Shown: positions 17,850 through 27,550, counted from the stretch's first letter. The stretch is DNA of 64,000 nucleotides from Paracoccaceae bacterium (GCA_947504705.1 CANNIA010000013.1:1-64000); one strand, 5' to 3'. Made by a program: numbers and translations. The notes: generated by a model not told the origin, from the sequence alone.

Positions 17850-18668
17850 ATGACCACATCCCTTGCGGAAATGGCCGTCGAGGTCCTGACCACCGCTGAC
17901 GGGCGCACCAAGGCGGCCCTTTCCTTGCGTCACGCCGCAAGCTGGTTTGCCGCGCGCGAAACCGGTGCGCCCTTTCCCATCGGCCATGCGAAACCGCCCG
18001 CGCGCCCCGCGCGGCCCAAAAAACCGGACCTTCTGGACCCAAGGGACGTTCCCCGCCGCCGCCCCGGCTCGCCCCTCGGGCGGACAGCACTTTTGCATGC
18101 GGTGGCGCATATTGAGCTGAACGCCGTCGACCTGCATTGGGACATCATCGCCCGCTTCACGGGTCACCCGATGCCGGTCGGCTTTTATGACGACTGGGTC
18201 AAGGCGGCAGCCGAGGAAGCCAAGCACTTCACCCTGATCTGCGACTGCCTTGAGGCGATGGGCAGCCATTATGGCGCGTTGCCAGCCCATGCCGGCATGT
18301 GGCGCGCAGCGGAAGATACCGCCGACGACTTGCACGGGCGTCTGGCGGTCGTGCCCATGGTGCTGGAAGCCCGCGGCCTTGATGTGACCCCCGGCATGAT
18401 CGAGATATTCCGCAAGGCGGGCGAGGCGCAGGCCATTGCGGCCCTTGAGGTGATCTATGCCGAAGAGGTTGCCCATGTCGCTTATGGCTCGAAATGGTTC
18501 AACTGGCTTTGCGGGCGCGACGGGACTGATCCGAAAGAGGTGTTCCACACCCTTGTCCGCCGCTACTTTCACGGCGCGCTGAAGCCCCCCTTCAACGAAG
18601 CAAAACGCGCTGACGCAGGCCTGCCGCCCGACTTTTACTGGCCTCTGGCAGAAAGCCACAACCGATAG
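17850..18668 (+). CDS. Ferritin-like protein (DUF455 family)
   Basis: This 272-residue protein is a DUF455 ferritin-like helical protein. Likely iron-ligand motifs are visible: AHIELNAVDLHWD (Glu/His near residue 94), AAEEAKHF (Glu-x-x-His) and AEEVAHVAYGSKWF (Glu-x-x-His). The arrangement suggests a di-iron four-helix bundle, as in MiaE-like tRNA hydroxylases, but no reaction is established for the family. ATG 17850 (MTTSLAEM) is chosen over the longer frame from 17772. It begins 37 bp after the M48 gene. Confidence 0.82.
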   Translation: MTTSLAEMAVEVLTTADGRTKAALSLRHAASWFAARETGAPFPIGHAKPPARPARPKKPDLLDPRDVPRRRPGSPLGRTALLHAVAHIELNAVDLHWDIIARFTGHPMPVGFYDDWVKAAAEEAKHFTLICDCLEAMGSHYGALPAHAGMWRAAEDTADDLHGRLAVVPMVLEARGLDVTPGMIEIFRKAGEAQAIAALEVIYAEEVAHVAYGSKWFNWLCGRDGTDPKEVFHTLVRRYFHGALKPPFNEAKRADAGLPPDFYWPLAESHNR

Positions 18669-18824
18669 GCGAAATTCTGCCGATGAACAGATTTGCCTGG
18701 GCGGAAACCACCTGAGTTTGGTCAAATTTGTTGCAGTATAGAAACAGGCTGACTAAGCAGACCAAGCCCCGCTTTGCCGGTGTGCCGAAAGCCGGGGGAC
18801 GGCCAGAAATCGGGTGATCGGAAC

Positions 18825-20162
18825 GTGCTCAACCGCTACCTCTACCGGTTTCACGTCGCGCTGGAGCGGCGTTTTCCCGAGCAGCGGCTTTTTCTGAAAT
18901 CCGACACCGAAACCCGCTTCATCCGCCTGCGCCCGGCCACTCAGGTCATCGCCATGGCTGGGGGCACGCTTGCCCTTGCCTGGACGATCGTCGCCACGGC
19001 GCTGATCATGATGGACAGCATCGGTGCAGGTTCGGCACGCGAACAGTCAGTGCGCCAGCAGGCCCTTTATGAGGAACGCTTGAACGCGCTTTCGACTGAC
19101 CGCGACCTGCGGGTGGAAGAGGCTGCCCGCGCACAAGAACGCTTTAACGTGGCCCTTGCCCAAGTATCGGCTATGCAGGAACGCCTGCTCGCCTCGGAAG
19201 ACCGACGGCGCGAGCTTGAAACAGGGATCGAGGCGATCCAGGACACATTGCGCATCGCGATCAAGGAACGCGACGAAGCCCGCGGCGAAGCCGATGAAGC
19301 CAACCTGGCGCTGAACGAACAATCCGGCGGGGCCAGCGATGTCAGCCGCGCCAAGGATGCGATGGCCACGCTTGAGATCATGACCGACGCGCTTGGCTCG
19401 ACCGCCAAGGAACGCGACACCGAACTGGCCGAAGCGAATGCCGCGCGCGAAGATGCGCAAAAGGTTACCGACGAAAAGCGCGATCTGGAACTGCGCAGTG
19501 ACGCGATCTTCGCCAAGCTGGAAGAAGCCGTCACCGTATCGATGGAGCCACTAGACAAGATGTTCCGCGACGCGGGCATGGAACCCGAAGACCTGCTTGA
19601 ATCGATCCGCGCGGGCTATTCCGGCCAGGGTGGCCCCTTGACCCCTATCAGCGTGTCAACCTCGGGCCTGCCGCTATCGCCCGATGAAATCCGCGCCAAC
19701 ACGATCCTCGCCGGGCTTGACCAGATGAACACCTACAAGATGGCAGCCTTCAAACTGCCGTTCTCGATGCCGGTGCTTGATCGGTTCCGCTTTACCTCGG
19801 GCTTTGGTTCGCGCGAAGATCCGCTTGGTGCGGGGACCCGGATGCACAAGGGTCTGGATTTTGCGGGCTCCTATGGTACGCCGATCTATGCCTCGGCAGA
19901 CGGTGTCGTCACCAAGGCAGGCTGGGGAAATGGCTATGGTCAGCAGGTCACGATCAAGCACGAATACGGGATCGAAACCGTCTACGGACATCTCAGCGAA
20001 ATCCGGGTCGAGGTCGGCCAAAGGGTATCGCGCGGGGACCGGATCGGTGATATGGGCAGTACTGGCCGTTCCACCGGGACGCACCTTCACTACGAAATCC
20101 ACCTAGGCGGAACGCCGGTGAATCCAATGACCTTCATCAAGGCAGGGAAGAATGTTTTCTAA
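18825..20162 (+). CDS. M23 (LytM-type) peptidoglycan endopeptidase with coiled coil
   Basis: This 445-residue inner-membrane protein has a cytoplasmic N-terminus, one transmembrane helix (about 41-65), a long charged coiled coil (about 75-230) and a C-terminal LytM domain. The zinc motifs HKGLD and HLHYE are intact, so it should be an active endopeptidase that cuts peptidoglycan cross-bridges. The start is probably GTG 18825 (VLNRYLYRF...), since related proteins begin here; the frame is open to 18774. Its last 11 bases overlap the bactofilin gene, and bactofilins recruit M23 enzymes in other bacteria. Confidence 0.88.
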   Translation: MLNRYLYRFHVALERRFPEQRLFLKSDTETRFIRLRPATQVIAMAGGTLALAWTIVATALIMMDSIGAGSAREQSVRQQALYEERLNALSTDRDLRVEEAARAQERFNVALAQVSAMQERLLASEDRRRELETGIEAIQDTLRIAIKERDEARGEADEANLALNEQSGGASDVSRAKDAMATLEIMTDALGSTAKERDTELAEANAAREDAQKVTDEKRDLELRSDAIFAKLEEAVTVSMEPLDKMFRDAGMEPEDLLESIRAGYSGQGGPLTPISVSTSGLPLSPDEIRANTILAGLDQMNTYKMAAFKLPFSMPVLDRFRFTSGFGSREDPLGAGTRMHKGLDFAGSYGTPIYASADGVVTKAGWGNGYGQQVTIKHEYGIETVYGHLSEIRVEVGQRVSRGDRIGDMGSTGRSTGTHLHYEIHLGGTPVNPMTFIKAGKNVF

Positions 20163-20670
20163 GAGCCGCATCAACGAGCCTGGCCTCAAGGCCGATACCG
20201 AAACCCCGAAGGCAGCCGATGCTCCGGCAGCGAAACCGGTGATGGAATTCAGCCCGGTCGCGCCCAAGGGCAAGACCTCGGCTTCGGTCCTGTCTTCGGA
20301 CCTGACGGTTGTGGGCAACCTTCGCACCACTGGCGACATTCAGGTTGAAGGCACGGTCGAAGGCGACATCCGCGCGCATCTTCTGACCGTCGGCGAAAGC
20401 GCCACGATCCGGGGCGAAATCGTTGCCGATGATATCGTTGTCAATGGCCGCGTCATCGGCCGTGTGCGTGGCCTGAAGGTCCGCCTGACCTCGACCGCGC
20501 GGGTCGAAGGCGACATCATCCACAAAACCATCGCCATCGAATCCGGCGCCCATTTCGAAGGCTCGGTGCAACGGCAGGACGATCCCCTGTCCGCCGGCCG
20601 CCCGGCCCCAGCGGGCATGCGGATGGAAGCTCCCGCCGCGGCCCCGGTCGAGCCGAAAAGCGAAGACTGA
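20152..20670 (+). CDS. Bactofilin (polymer-forming cytoskeletal protein)
   Basis: This 172-residue bactofilin has the DUF583 core at about residues 42-135, with the repeated hydrophobic/glycine pattern of a right-handed beta-helix (VVGNLRTTGDIQVEGTVEG, IRGEIVADDIVVNGRVIG), flanked by disordered proline/alanine-rich ends. Bactofilins polymerise without nucleotide and scaffold wall enzymes. The gene overlaps the upstream M23 endopeptidase gene by 11 bp, which supports a joint role in local wall remodelling and cell shape. Confidence 0.92.
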   Translation: MFSKSRINEPGLKADTETPKAADAPAAKPVMEFSPVAPKGKTSASVLSSDLTVVGNLRTTGDIQVEGTVEGDIRAHLLTVGESATIRGEIVADDIVVNGRVIGRVRGLKVRLTSTARVEGDIIHKTIAIESGAHFEGSVQRQDDPLSAGRPAPAGMRMEAPAAAPVEPKSED

Positions 20671-20692
20671 TCCTTTCGGATTAAGTTTCAAG

Positions 20693-20720
20693 GGCATCGG
20701 GTCCTTCCCGGTGCCTTTTT
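20693..20720 (+). terminator. Rho-independent terminator after the bactofilin gene
   Basis: The 9-bp stem GGCATCGGG/CCCGGTGCC (one T-G pair) with loop TCCTT is followed by five T residues, 22 bp after the bactofilin stop. Confidence 0.85.
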
Positions 20721-20740
20721 CTTTGCGCTGACGACAGGGC

Positions 20741-21508
20741 TTAGCTGATCGCCCGGCGGTAAAGATGCCAGCTTGCATGGCCAAACAGCGGCAGGATCAC
20801 GAACAACCCCAAAAACGCCGGGATCATCGCCGCAAACAGGCTGATCGCGATCAACGCACCCCAGCCCAACATGACGGCGGGGTTTTCCCGGACCAGCGAA
20901 AAGCTTGTCAGCATTGCCGTGACGAAATCGACCTCGCGGTCCAGAAGCATCGGCAGGCTGACGACGGTCAGGCAGAACAGCAGCGTCGCGAATGCCGCCC
21001 CGACCAGCGTGCCAAAACCCAGCATCACCAGCCCCTGCCCCGACAGGAACACGGCCAGCGAGCTTGACACATTGGTCATCACCGCATTGCCCAGAAACAG
21101 CGCAAAGATCATGTGCGACAGGAAGCTCCAGAACAGGAAATAGACCACGATCATCGCCGCAATCGCCGGGATCTGGCGATCCTTTTGCCGGAAGATCACG
21201 CCAAAGATTTCCCCCGCGACCAAAGGCTCGCCCCCCTCCAACCGACGCGAGATTTCGTAGAAACCGCAGGCGATAAAGGGGCCAAGGATCGGAAACCCGG
21301 CACTTGCGGGCAGGGTCCACCAAAGCTGCCCCTTGGCCATCGTCGCCCAGACCAAAAGCCAGCCGCCCAGCACATAGATCAGCGAAAACGCCAGCCCGAG
21401 CAGCGGCGCGCGGCGAAAGTCCTGCCAGCCAAGCGCAAGGCTTGCTTTCAGGTCGCTGACATCGACCTCATTGACTTCTGGGACATTGGGCGGTGCGGGT
21501 TCGGCCAT
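20741..21508 (-). CDS. DUF2189 multi-pass membrane protein
   Basis: This 255-residue protein has about six transmembrane segments and the DUF2189 pattern (LALGWQDFRRAPLLGL near the N-terminus and PMLLDREVDFVTAM later). The function of the family is unknown. It is the last gene of the minus-strand series amiC-mrcA-prfB. An FNR-type box (21544-21557) lies 36-49 bp upstream, overlapping the prfB stop codon, so it may have its own oxygen-responsive promoter. Confidence 0.82.
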   Translation of the reverse strand: MAEPAPPNVPEVNEVDVSDLKASLALGWQDFRRAPLLGLAFSLIYVLGGWLLVWATMAKGQLWWTLPASAGFPILGPFIACGFYEISRRLEGGEPLVAGEIFGVIFRQKDRQIPAIAAMIVVYFLFWSFLSHMIFALFLGNAVMTNVSSSLAVFLSGQGLVMLGFGTLVGAAFATLLFCLTVVSLPMLLDREVDFVTAMLTSFSLVRENPAVMLGWGALIAISLFAAMIPAFLGLFVILPLFGHASWHLYRRAIS

Positions 21509-21543
21509 TCCGCAAGGCTAAGCGGCCAATCTCGCGTTCGGCT

Positions 21544-21557
21544 TTGACTTCGATCAA
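21544..21557 (-). promoter_or_regulatory. FNR-type box upstream of the DUF2189 gene
   Basis: TTGACTTCGATCAA fits the FNR/FnrL consensus TTGAT-N4-ATCAA with one difference. It overlaps the prfB stop codon and lies 36-49 bp before the DUF2189 start, a fitting place for an activator or repressor. Confidence 0.5.
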
Positions 21558-22681
21558 TCCACGTCCGCGAAATCGCCGCGCTTCTTGCCGCTTGCGTTCA
21601 AGGCCAGCGTCGCGGCCATGAACCCATCAAGGTCGCCGTTCAGAACCCCCTGCGTGTCCGAGGTCTCATGTCCCGTCCGCAGGTCCTTCACCATCTGATA
21701 GGGCTGCAGCACATAGGACCGGATCTGGTTGCCCCAGCCCGCATCGCCCTTGTTTTCATGCGCTTCGTTGATCGAGGCGCTGCGCCTGTCCAGCTCCATC
21801 TGGTAAAGTCGGGACTTCAACGCCTTCATCGCGATGTCGCGGTTCTGATGCTGCGACTTCAAGCTGGAGGTCACCACGATCCCCGATGGGAAGTGCGTGA
21901 TCCGCACTGCCGAGTCAGTCTTGTTGACGTGCTGGCCACCCGCACCCGACGACCGATAGGTGTCGATGCGGATGTCCTTGTCCTGCACCTCGATCTCGAT
22001 GTTGTCATCCACAACCGGATAGACCCAGACGGAACAGAACGACGTGTGCCGCCGGGCCGCACTATCATAGGGGCTGATCCGCACCAAACGATGCACCCCC
22101 GCTTCGGTCTTCAGCCAGCCATAGGCATTCTTGCCGGAAATCTTGTAGGCAGCCGACTTGATCCCGGCCCCGTCGCCATCGGATTCCGACTGCAACTCCA
22201 CCGTAAGCCCATGCGCTTCGGCCCAGCGGACATACATCCGCGCCAGAATCGAGGCCCAGTCACAGCTTTCCGTACCACCGGCCCCTGCGTTGATTTCCAG
22301 GAACGTATCGTTCCCATCCGCCTCGCCGTCCAGCAACGCCTCAAGCTCTCGGGCTTCGGCCACCTTCACCAACGCGCCAAGCGCCGTCTCGGCCTCGGTC
22401 ACGATCTCGGTGTCACCCTCCATCTCGCCCAGCTCGATCAGCTCGACATTGTCTTTCAGCCCCCCGGCCAAAACCTTGTAGCCGTTCACCGCATCCAGCA
22501 AGGCCTGCCGGTCGCGCATCAGTATCTGCGCGCGGCCTGGGTCGTTCCACAGATCCGGCGCCTCGATCATGGCGTCGAATTCTTCCAACCGGTGCGGGGC
22601 CGTTTCCCAATCCATCCGCTGCGCCAGAAGCTTCAGCGTCTTTTCGATCGCCTCGATATTGTCTTGGGTTTCGGCGCGCAT
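21554..22681 (-). CDS. prfB: Peptide chain release factor 2
   Basis: This 375-residue RF2 ends translation at UGA and UAA. The GGQ motif is in SSGAGGQHVNKTDS; the codon-recognition site reads SPY (RISPYDSAARR) where many RF2 proteins have SPF. The reading frame is continuous from MRAETQDNIEAIEK, so the E. coli-type programmed frameshift is absent. CAGGA lies 9 bases before ATG 22681. It follows mrcA by 87 bp. Confidence 0.95.
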   Translation of the reverse strand: MRAETQDNIEAIEKTLKLLAQRMDWETAPHRLEEFDAMIEAPDLWNDPGRAQILMRDRQALLDAVNGYKVLAGGLKDNVELIELGEMEGDTEIVTEAETALGALVKVAEARELEALLDGEADGNDTFLEINAGAGGTESCDWASILARMYVRWAEAHGLTVELQSESDGDGAGIKSAAYKISGKNAYGWLKTEAGVHRLVRISPYDSAARRHTSFCSVWVYPVVDDNIEIEVQDKDIRIDTYRSSGAGGQHVNKTDSAVRITHFPSGIVVTSSLKSQHQNRDIAMKALKSRLYQMELDRRSASINEAHENKGDAGWGNQIRSYVLQPYQMVKDLRTGHETSDTQGVLNGDLDGFMAATLALNASGKKRGDFADVD

Positions 22682-22768
22682 CTCTTTTGGTCCTGACGTT
22701 TGGTCTCGCGGGCGGTCATACGGAATTGACCGCGCCCCGACAAGGCCCGGTCCGTCCAATCGAAAAGG

Positions 22769-25324
22769 TCAGTAAAGCCCACCCGAAGATACGGTGCCGA
22801 AATCCGCATTGTCGGGCACGACCACGGTTTCTCCGTCCGCATTGATCACTTCGGTGCCCTGGCCCGCATCGCTTTCGCCATAGGAAAAGAGCGGCAGGTT
22901 AGACCCCATCGCAAAGCCGCCGTCGATCATCCCGCTTAACCCGAAGATCGGGCTTTCGCCTTGACGGAAATACTCGGACACCACGAAATCCCCGGTTGAG
23001 TCATCTGGAAGTTGCGCCCCGGTGAACCGGTCGATCCTCAGGAAATAGCCACCCGGAGGCACCTTGAACCTGGCACCACCGAATTTTTTGACCGCAACCT
23101 CCATGAAATCATCGAAGACGGGGCCACAGAAATGCCCGCCCGAAGCCCCCGGCATGGTGCGCGGCTGGTCATAGCCGATGTAGCAGCCGGCCACGATGTT
23201 CGAGGTATAGCCGATGAACCACACGTCCTTGCCGTCGTTCGTCGTCCCGGTCTTTCCTGCCACCGGAACCGGAAGATGGATCATTCCCGCCGCAGTACCG
23301 CGTTGAACCACACCTTCCAGCATCGAGGTCAACTGATAAGCAGTAATCGGGTCCAAGACCTGCTCGCGATGCGAGGTGATGTCGACGCCCTTACCGGCGT
23401 CCAGATCCGGCGCGCCGCAATTTTCGCAGACCCGCTGGTCGTGCAAATAGATCGTGCGGCCAAAGCGGTCCTGAACCCGGTCAACCAGCGTCGGTTCAAC
23501 CCGCTCGCCGCCATTGGCAAACATCGCATAGGCGGCAACCATCTTGAACAGTGTGGTCTCTTGCGCGCCAAGCGCATTGGCCAGGTAGGGGCCAAGGTGG
23601 TCATAGACCCCGAACCGTTCGGCATAGCTTGCGACCACATCCATGCCGATTTCCTGCGCGACCCGAACCGTCATCAGGTTCCGGCTCTGCTCGACCCCGG
23701 TGCGCAGTGGCGTCGGGCCATAGAACTTGTTCGAGGCATTCTTTGGCGTCCAAAGGCCCTGAGGCGTGTCCACTTCGATCGGCGCGTCGATCACGATTGT
23801 GGCCGGGGTAAAGCCCGAATCCAGCGCCGCCGCATAGACAAAGGGCTTGAAGCTGGATCCCGGCTGCCGCGTCGCTTGGGTCGCACGGTTGAACACCGAA
23901 TACTGATAGCTGAACCCACCCTGCATCGCCAGAACGCGACCGGTGTTCACATCCATCGCCATGAAGGCGCCCTGCACTTCCGGCACCTGGCGCAGCGACC
24001 AGCGCTTGAACGTGCCATCGTCATTCGTCAACGCGCGGACCAGTACCACATCGCCGACCGCCACCAGATCGCCGACGACCTTGGCCTTGCGCCCCAACTC
24101 ACCATCAGCAAGCTGCTTGCGCGCCCAGGTCACATCCTCCGAGGGAATGAAATGGCCTTCGCCATCTTCAGCCACACCTTCAATGCCGATGCGGGCATCC
24201 GACTCACCAACCTCCAGCACAACGGCGGGGAACCAGGTCGCGATATCACGGGGAATCTCAACATCAGCCAGCGCCGCGCGCCAGCTTTCCTCGGACCCCA
24301 GAACGTCCGAAGACAGGGTCGTGCCGGTGCCACGCCAGACACCCTGATCACGGTCATACTTCTCCAACCCCTTGCGCAGCGCCGCTGCTGCGGCTTCCTG
24401 CAGTTCGGCATCGACGGTCGCGCGGATCGTCAGGCCACCGGTGAAGAATGCATCCTCGCCAAACGTGCCGGACAGCTGGCGGCGAATTTCATCGGTGAAA
24501 TAGTCGCGCAGCGGCAGGGATTCGCGAAACGCCTCGTAATCGCCGTTCTGCACCGTCAGCAACGGTTCAGCCAGCGCCGCGTCCAGCATTGCCTGATCAA
24601 TAAAGCCATTCTCCCGCATCTGTCCTAGAACGTAGTTCCGGCGGTCAATCGCCGCGTCATGCTCTTCGACCGGACGCAGCCCTTTTCCGGGCGACTTCGG
24701 CAAACCGGCCAGATAGGCTGCTTCCGCGACCGACAACTGGTCGAGCGACTTATTGAAATAGGTCTGCGCCGCCGCCGCCACCCCAAAGCTGCGATAGCCA
24801 AGATCGATCTCGTTCATGTAGAGTTCAAGGATCTTCTCTTTGCTCAGAACCGCTTCCAGCCGCGAGGCAAGGATGATCTCCTTGATCTTGCGCTCGGCTG
24901 TGCGATCCGCGGACAAAAGCAGGTTTTTGGCGACCTGCTGCGTGATGGTCGAGGCACCCCGCACATTCGCGCCGCGCGACTTGATTGCTTCGACCAGTGC
25001 CGCGACCATCGCGCGAGGATCATATCCCGCGTGGGTGTAGAAGTTCTTGTCCTCGGCGCTGATGAAAGCCTGTTTCACCAGATCGGGAATATCCTCGATC
25101 GGAACGAACAATCGGCGTTCCTGGGCAAATTCATCGATGATCCGACCTTCCCCGGAATAGATCCGGCTGATCGTCGCGGGGCTGTATTGCGCCAGGTTGT
25201 CGACGCTTGGCAGGTCGCGGGAATACATGACCACGATGCCGCCCACGACCAAGGAACCAAAAAACAAGCCCATGGTCAGCGTGGTGAAAATCCCGCCCAG
25301 AACATTACCGATGAATCTGAGCAC
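22769..25324 (-). CDS. mrcA: Penicillin-binding protein 1A (bifunctional transglycosylase/transpeptidase)
   Basis: This 851-residue class A PBP polymerises and cross-links peptidoglycan at the inner membrane. It has an N-terminal transmembrane helix (about 10-33), a GT51 domain with EDKNFYTHAG and GASTITQQVAKN (about 90-150), an OB-like linker, and a transpeptidase domain with SSFK in RQPGSSFKPF (about 488), SRN in EQSRNLMT, and KTG in AGKTGTTND (about 689). It lies about 100 bp downstream of amiC on the same strand. Confidence 0.94.
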   Translation of the reverse strand: MLRFIGNVLGGIFTTLTMGLFFGSLVVGGIVVMYSRDLPSVDNLAQYSPATISRIYSGEGRIIDEFAQERRLFVPIEDIPDLVKQAFISAEDKNFYTHAGYDPRAMVAALVEAIKSRGANVRGASTITQQVAKNLLLSADRTAERKIKEIILASRLEAVLSKEKILELYMNEIDLGYRSFGVAAAAQTYFNKSLDQLSVAEAAYLAGLPKSPGKGLRPVEEHDAAIDRRNYVLGQMRENGFIDQAMLDAALAEPLLTVQNGDYEAFRESLPLRDYFTDEIRRQLSGTFGEDAFFTGGLTIRATVDAELQEAAAAALRKGLEKYDRDQGVWRGTGTTLSSDVLGSEESWRAALADVEIPRDIATWFPAVVLEVGESDARIGIEGVAEDGEGHFIPSEDVTWARKQLADGELGRKAKVVGDLVAVGDVVLVRALTNDDGTFKRWSLRQVPEVQGAFMAMDVNTGRVLAMQGGFSYQYSVFNRATQATRQPGSSFKPFVYAAALDSGFTPATIVIDAPIEVDTPQGLWTPKNASNKFYGPTPLRTGVEQSRNLMTVRVAQEIGMDVVASYAERFGVYDHLGPYLANALGAQETTLFKMVAAYAMFANGGERVEPTLVDRVQDRFGRTIYLHDQRVCENCGAPDLDAGKGVDITSHREQVLDPITAYQLTSMLEGVVQRGTAAGMIHLPVPVAGKTGTTNDGKDVWFIGYTSNIVAGCYIGYDQPRTMPGASGGHFCGPVFDDFMEVAVKKFGGARFKVPPGGYFLRIDRFTGAQLPDDSTGDFVVSEYFRQGESPIFGLSGMIDGGFAMGSNLPLFSYGESDAGQGTEVINADGETVVVPDNADFGTVSSGGLY

Positions 25325-25426
25325 CTGTCGTCCCCTTGCCTGCGCAGTCTTCCCTATACCAGACGCACCCCAAGGTCAAAAGCTTGGGTCATCACGATTG
25401 CAGGTTACGGCGGGGATTCGCAGCCT

Positions 25427-26641
25427 TCAGGGGTTCGCCACCGCGCGCAGGGCGTCCTCACCAGCGGCCCAGCTTACCAGAGCCTGCTGTATCGCCCCAG
25501 CAAGCTTTGCGCGCCAGTCCGGGTCGATCAGCCGGTTCAGGTCGCGCTCTGACGAGAGGAACCCCAGTTCCAAAAGGATCGACGGAATATCCGGCGATTT
25601 CAGCACGGAAAACCCTGCTGTCTGATGCGGCTTGCGGTGCATGCGAATTTCAGCCGCCTTGATTGCGGCGACCAGCGCATCGGCCAGCCTTGCTGTGCGC
25701 GGCTCGGTCTCGGTCCGGGCCATGTCCATCAGCACATCGGCCACCACGTCATCTTGTTCCGACAAGTCCACCCCCGCCAGCAGATCGTCACGGTCGTGCC
25801 GTTCGGCCAGCGCATCCGAAGCCGCATCTGTGGCCTCTTCGGCCAGCGTATAGACCGTCGCTCCCTGCGCCTCACCCTCGGCCAAGGCATCGGCATGCAG
25901 CGACAGGAACAGGTCCGCCTCCGCCTCGCGCGCAATCGAGGTGCGGGTTTCCAGCGGTACGAAGATATCGTCATCCCGGGTCAGGATCACAGAGAACCGA
26001 CCATCGCGCAGCAGCACTTCTTTCAGTTCCCGCGCGAAGGTCAGCGTCAACTCCGCCTCGGTCGTGCCATCCCGCTCGGCCCCCGGGTCGATGCCACCAT
26101 GGCCGGGATCAAGCACAATGACCAAAGGCCCCGACCCTTCCGGCAAAGGTGCCATCAGCTCGGCTTCCTCGGGTGCGGCCCAGTCTGGCAGGTCAGGCTT
26201 TGCCGCCTCGATCGCAAAAGCCTCGGGGTCACTCGGCTCCAGGCTGATCCGGATTACCGCCCGCTCACCCCCTGTCGCCATTTCCGCCGTGCCAAGCTTG
26301 ACCGGACCGGCAAGTTCAATCACCAGCCGCGACCAACCCGTCCGAAAGCTTCCCGCCCGCAAGGCCAGAACCTGCGTCGGAAGCTCCAACCCCGATGATC
26401 CCGTCCAATCCACCTCACGCGTGTCGATGACCAACCTCGGCGGCGCGTCCAGAAACCGCAGCCGCCATGGCACCGGCTGGCTGATGTCGAAGCTTACCTC
26501 CAACCCGCCATTCGCCCGCCCCTCAACCGACGACGACGCCACATCCAGCCGCGCCAGCGCCGAAAGCCCCTCGGCCCCGGCAGGCAGGGCCAGACACAGA
26601 ATAACGCCGCCGATCGCGGCAAGGTTGTGGAAAATCCTCAT
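25427..26641 (-). CDS. amiC: N-acetylmuramoyl-L-alanine amidase (AmiC type)
   Basis: This 404-residue periplasmic amidase removes stem peptides from glycan strands during cell separation. A signal peptide (MRIFHNLAAIGGVILCLALPAGAEG by position 1-23) is followed by an AMIN domain (about 30-130) and a zinc amidase_3 domain (about 170-395) with DPGHGGIDPGA, SLHADA and a late catalytic Glu in ILLELGFLS. Start 26641 has AAGGTG just upstream; the open frame to 26818 is not used. It is divergent from the DsbA-like gene. Confidence 0.92.
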   Translation of the reverse strand: MRIFHNLAAIGGVILCLALPAGAEGLSALARLDVASSSVEGRANGGLEVSFDISQPVPWRLRFLDAPPRLVIDTREVDWTGSSGLELPTQVLALRAGSFRTGWSRLVIELAGPVKLGTAEMATGGERAVIRISLEPSDPEAFAIEAAKPDLPDWAAPEEAELMAPLPEGSGPLVIVLDPGHGGIDPGAERDGTTEAELTLTFARELKEVLLRDGRFSVILTRDDDIFVPLETRTSIAREAEADLFLSLHADALAEGEAQGATVYTLAEEATDAASDALAERHDRDDLLAGVDLSEQDDVVADVLMDMARTETEPRTARLADALVAAIKAAEIRMHRKPHQTAGFSVLKSPDIPSILLELGFLSSERDLNRLIDPDWRAKLAGAIQQALVSWAAGEDALRAVANP

Positions 26642-26795
26642 ACCCACCTTATCCCCGCTTGACCTGCAAAAGGCAATTCCGCATCCCCCATCACAAAGCA
26701 GAGAGCGCCTTGATCTTGGCGCCCCACTCCCCCTATCCTGCGTCAACCGTTGCGCAATTGCCCGGCCCACCCGCCGGACCGCTGAAGGAGCCCCC

Positions 26796-27545
26796 ATGTC
26801 CCGCCCTGCCCTTGGCATCTTCCTTGGCCTTGCCCTTGGCCTGTCATCCCTGCCCCTTCAGGCGGAAGAGTTGACCGATGCCCAACGCGATGCCCTGGGC
26901 GAAGAGATCCGCGCCTACATCCTTGCTCATCCCGAAGTGCTGGTCGAAGCCATGAACATCCTGCAAGAGCGCGAGGATGCCGCCGCGCAGGAACGCGACC
27001 TGTCTTTGGTCGTCAGCCAATCCGACGCGCTTTTCGTTAATGAAAGCGACTGGGTCGGCGGCAATCCCGAAGGCGACGTCACCCTTGTCGAATTCATGGA
27101 CTACCGCTGCAGCTATTGCCGCAAGGCCTATGAAGAGGTTGCAAAGCTGGTCGAAGCCGACGGCAACATCCGTTTTGTCGTCAAGGAATTCCCGATCCTT
27201 GGCGAAGCGTCGATGGTATCGTCGCAATTCGCCATTGCCGTCCTGCAACTCCATGGGGATGAGGCTTACGCCAAGGTGCATGACGGGCTGATCACGCTCC
27301 GCGGTGAGCCTACGCCCGAAACCCTGTCGCGCTTTGCCACCGAGATGGGCCTTGACCCCAAGCCGATCATGGACCGGATGAATACGCCCGAAGTGATGGA
27401 CATCATCAAGGCCAACCGCGCGCTGGCTGAAACGATGGACGTCACGGGCACCCCGGCCTTTATCACCCTCGCCGGTGTGATGCGCGGCTATGCCCCGCTT
27501 GAGACGATGCAGGACTTCGTCGCCGCCGCCCGCGAAGGCGGCTGA
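26796..27545 (+). CDS. DsbA/ScsC-like periplasmic thiol oxidoreductase
   Basis: This 249-residue protein has a cleavable signal peptide (about 1-23, ending LPLQAEE), a helical N-terminal extension (24-90) as in ScsC/Com1-type proteins, and a thioredoxin fold with active site C105-S-Y-C108 and cis-proline in TGTPAFI. It should oxidise or isomerise disulfides in the periplasm and be reoxidised by DsbB (5427). GAAGGAG lies 6 bases before ATG 26796; the very long upstream open frame is antisense to amiC. Confidence 0.9.
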   Translation: MSRPALGIFLGLALGLSSLPLQAEELTDAQRDALGEEIRAYILAHPEVLVEAMNILQEREDAAAQERDLSLVVSQSDALFVNESDWVGGNPEGDVTLVEFMDYRCSYCRKAYEEVAKLVEADGNIRFVVKEFPILGEASMVSSQFAIAVLQLHGDEAYAKVHDGLITLRGEPTPETLSRFATEMGLDPKPIMDRMNTPEVMDIIKANRALAETMDVTGTPAFITLAGVMRGYAPLETMQDFVAAAREGG

Positions 27546-27550
27546 GGCGT

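Noticed and set aside
21554-22681. Programmed frameshift in prfB
   Set aside because: The frame is continuous from the start codon to the stop, with no in-frame TGA near the 5' end.
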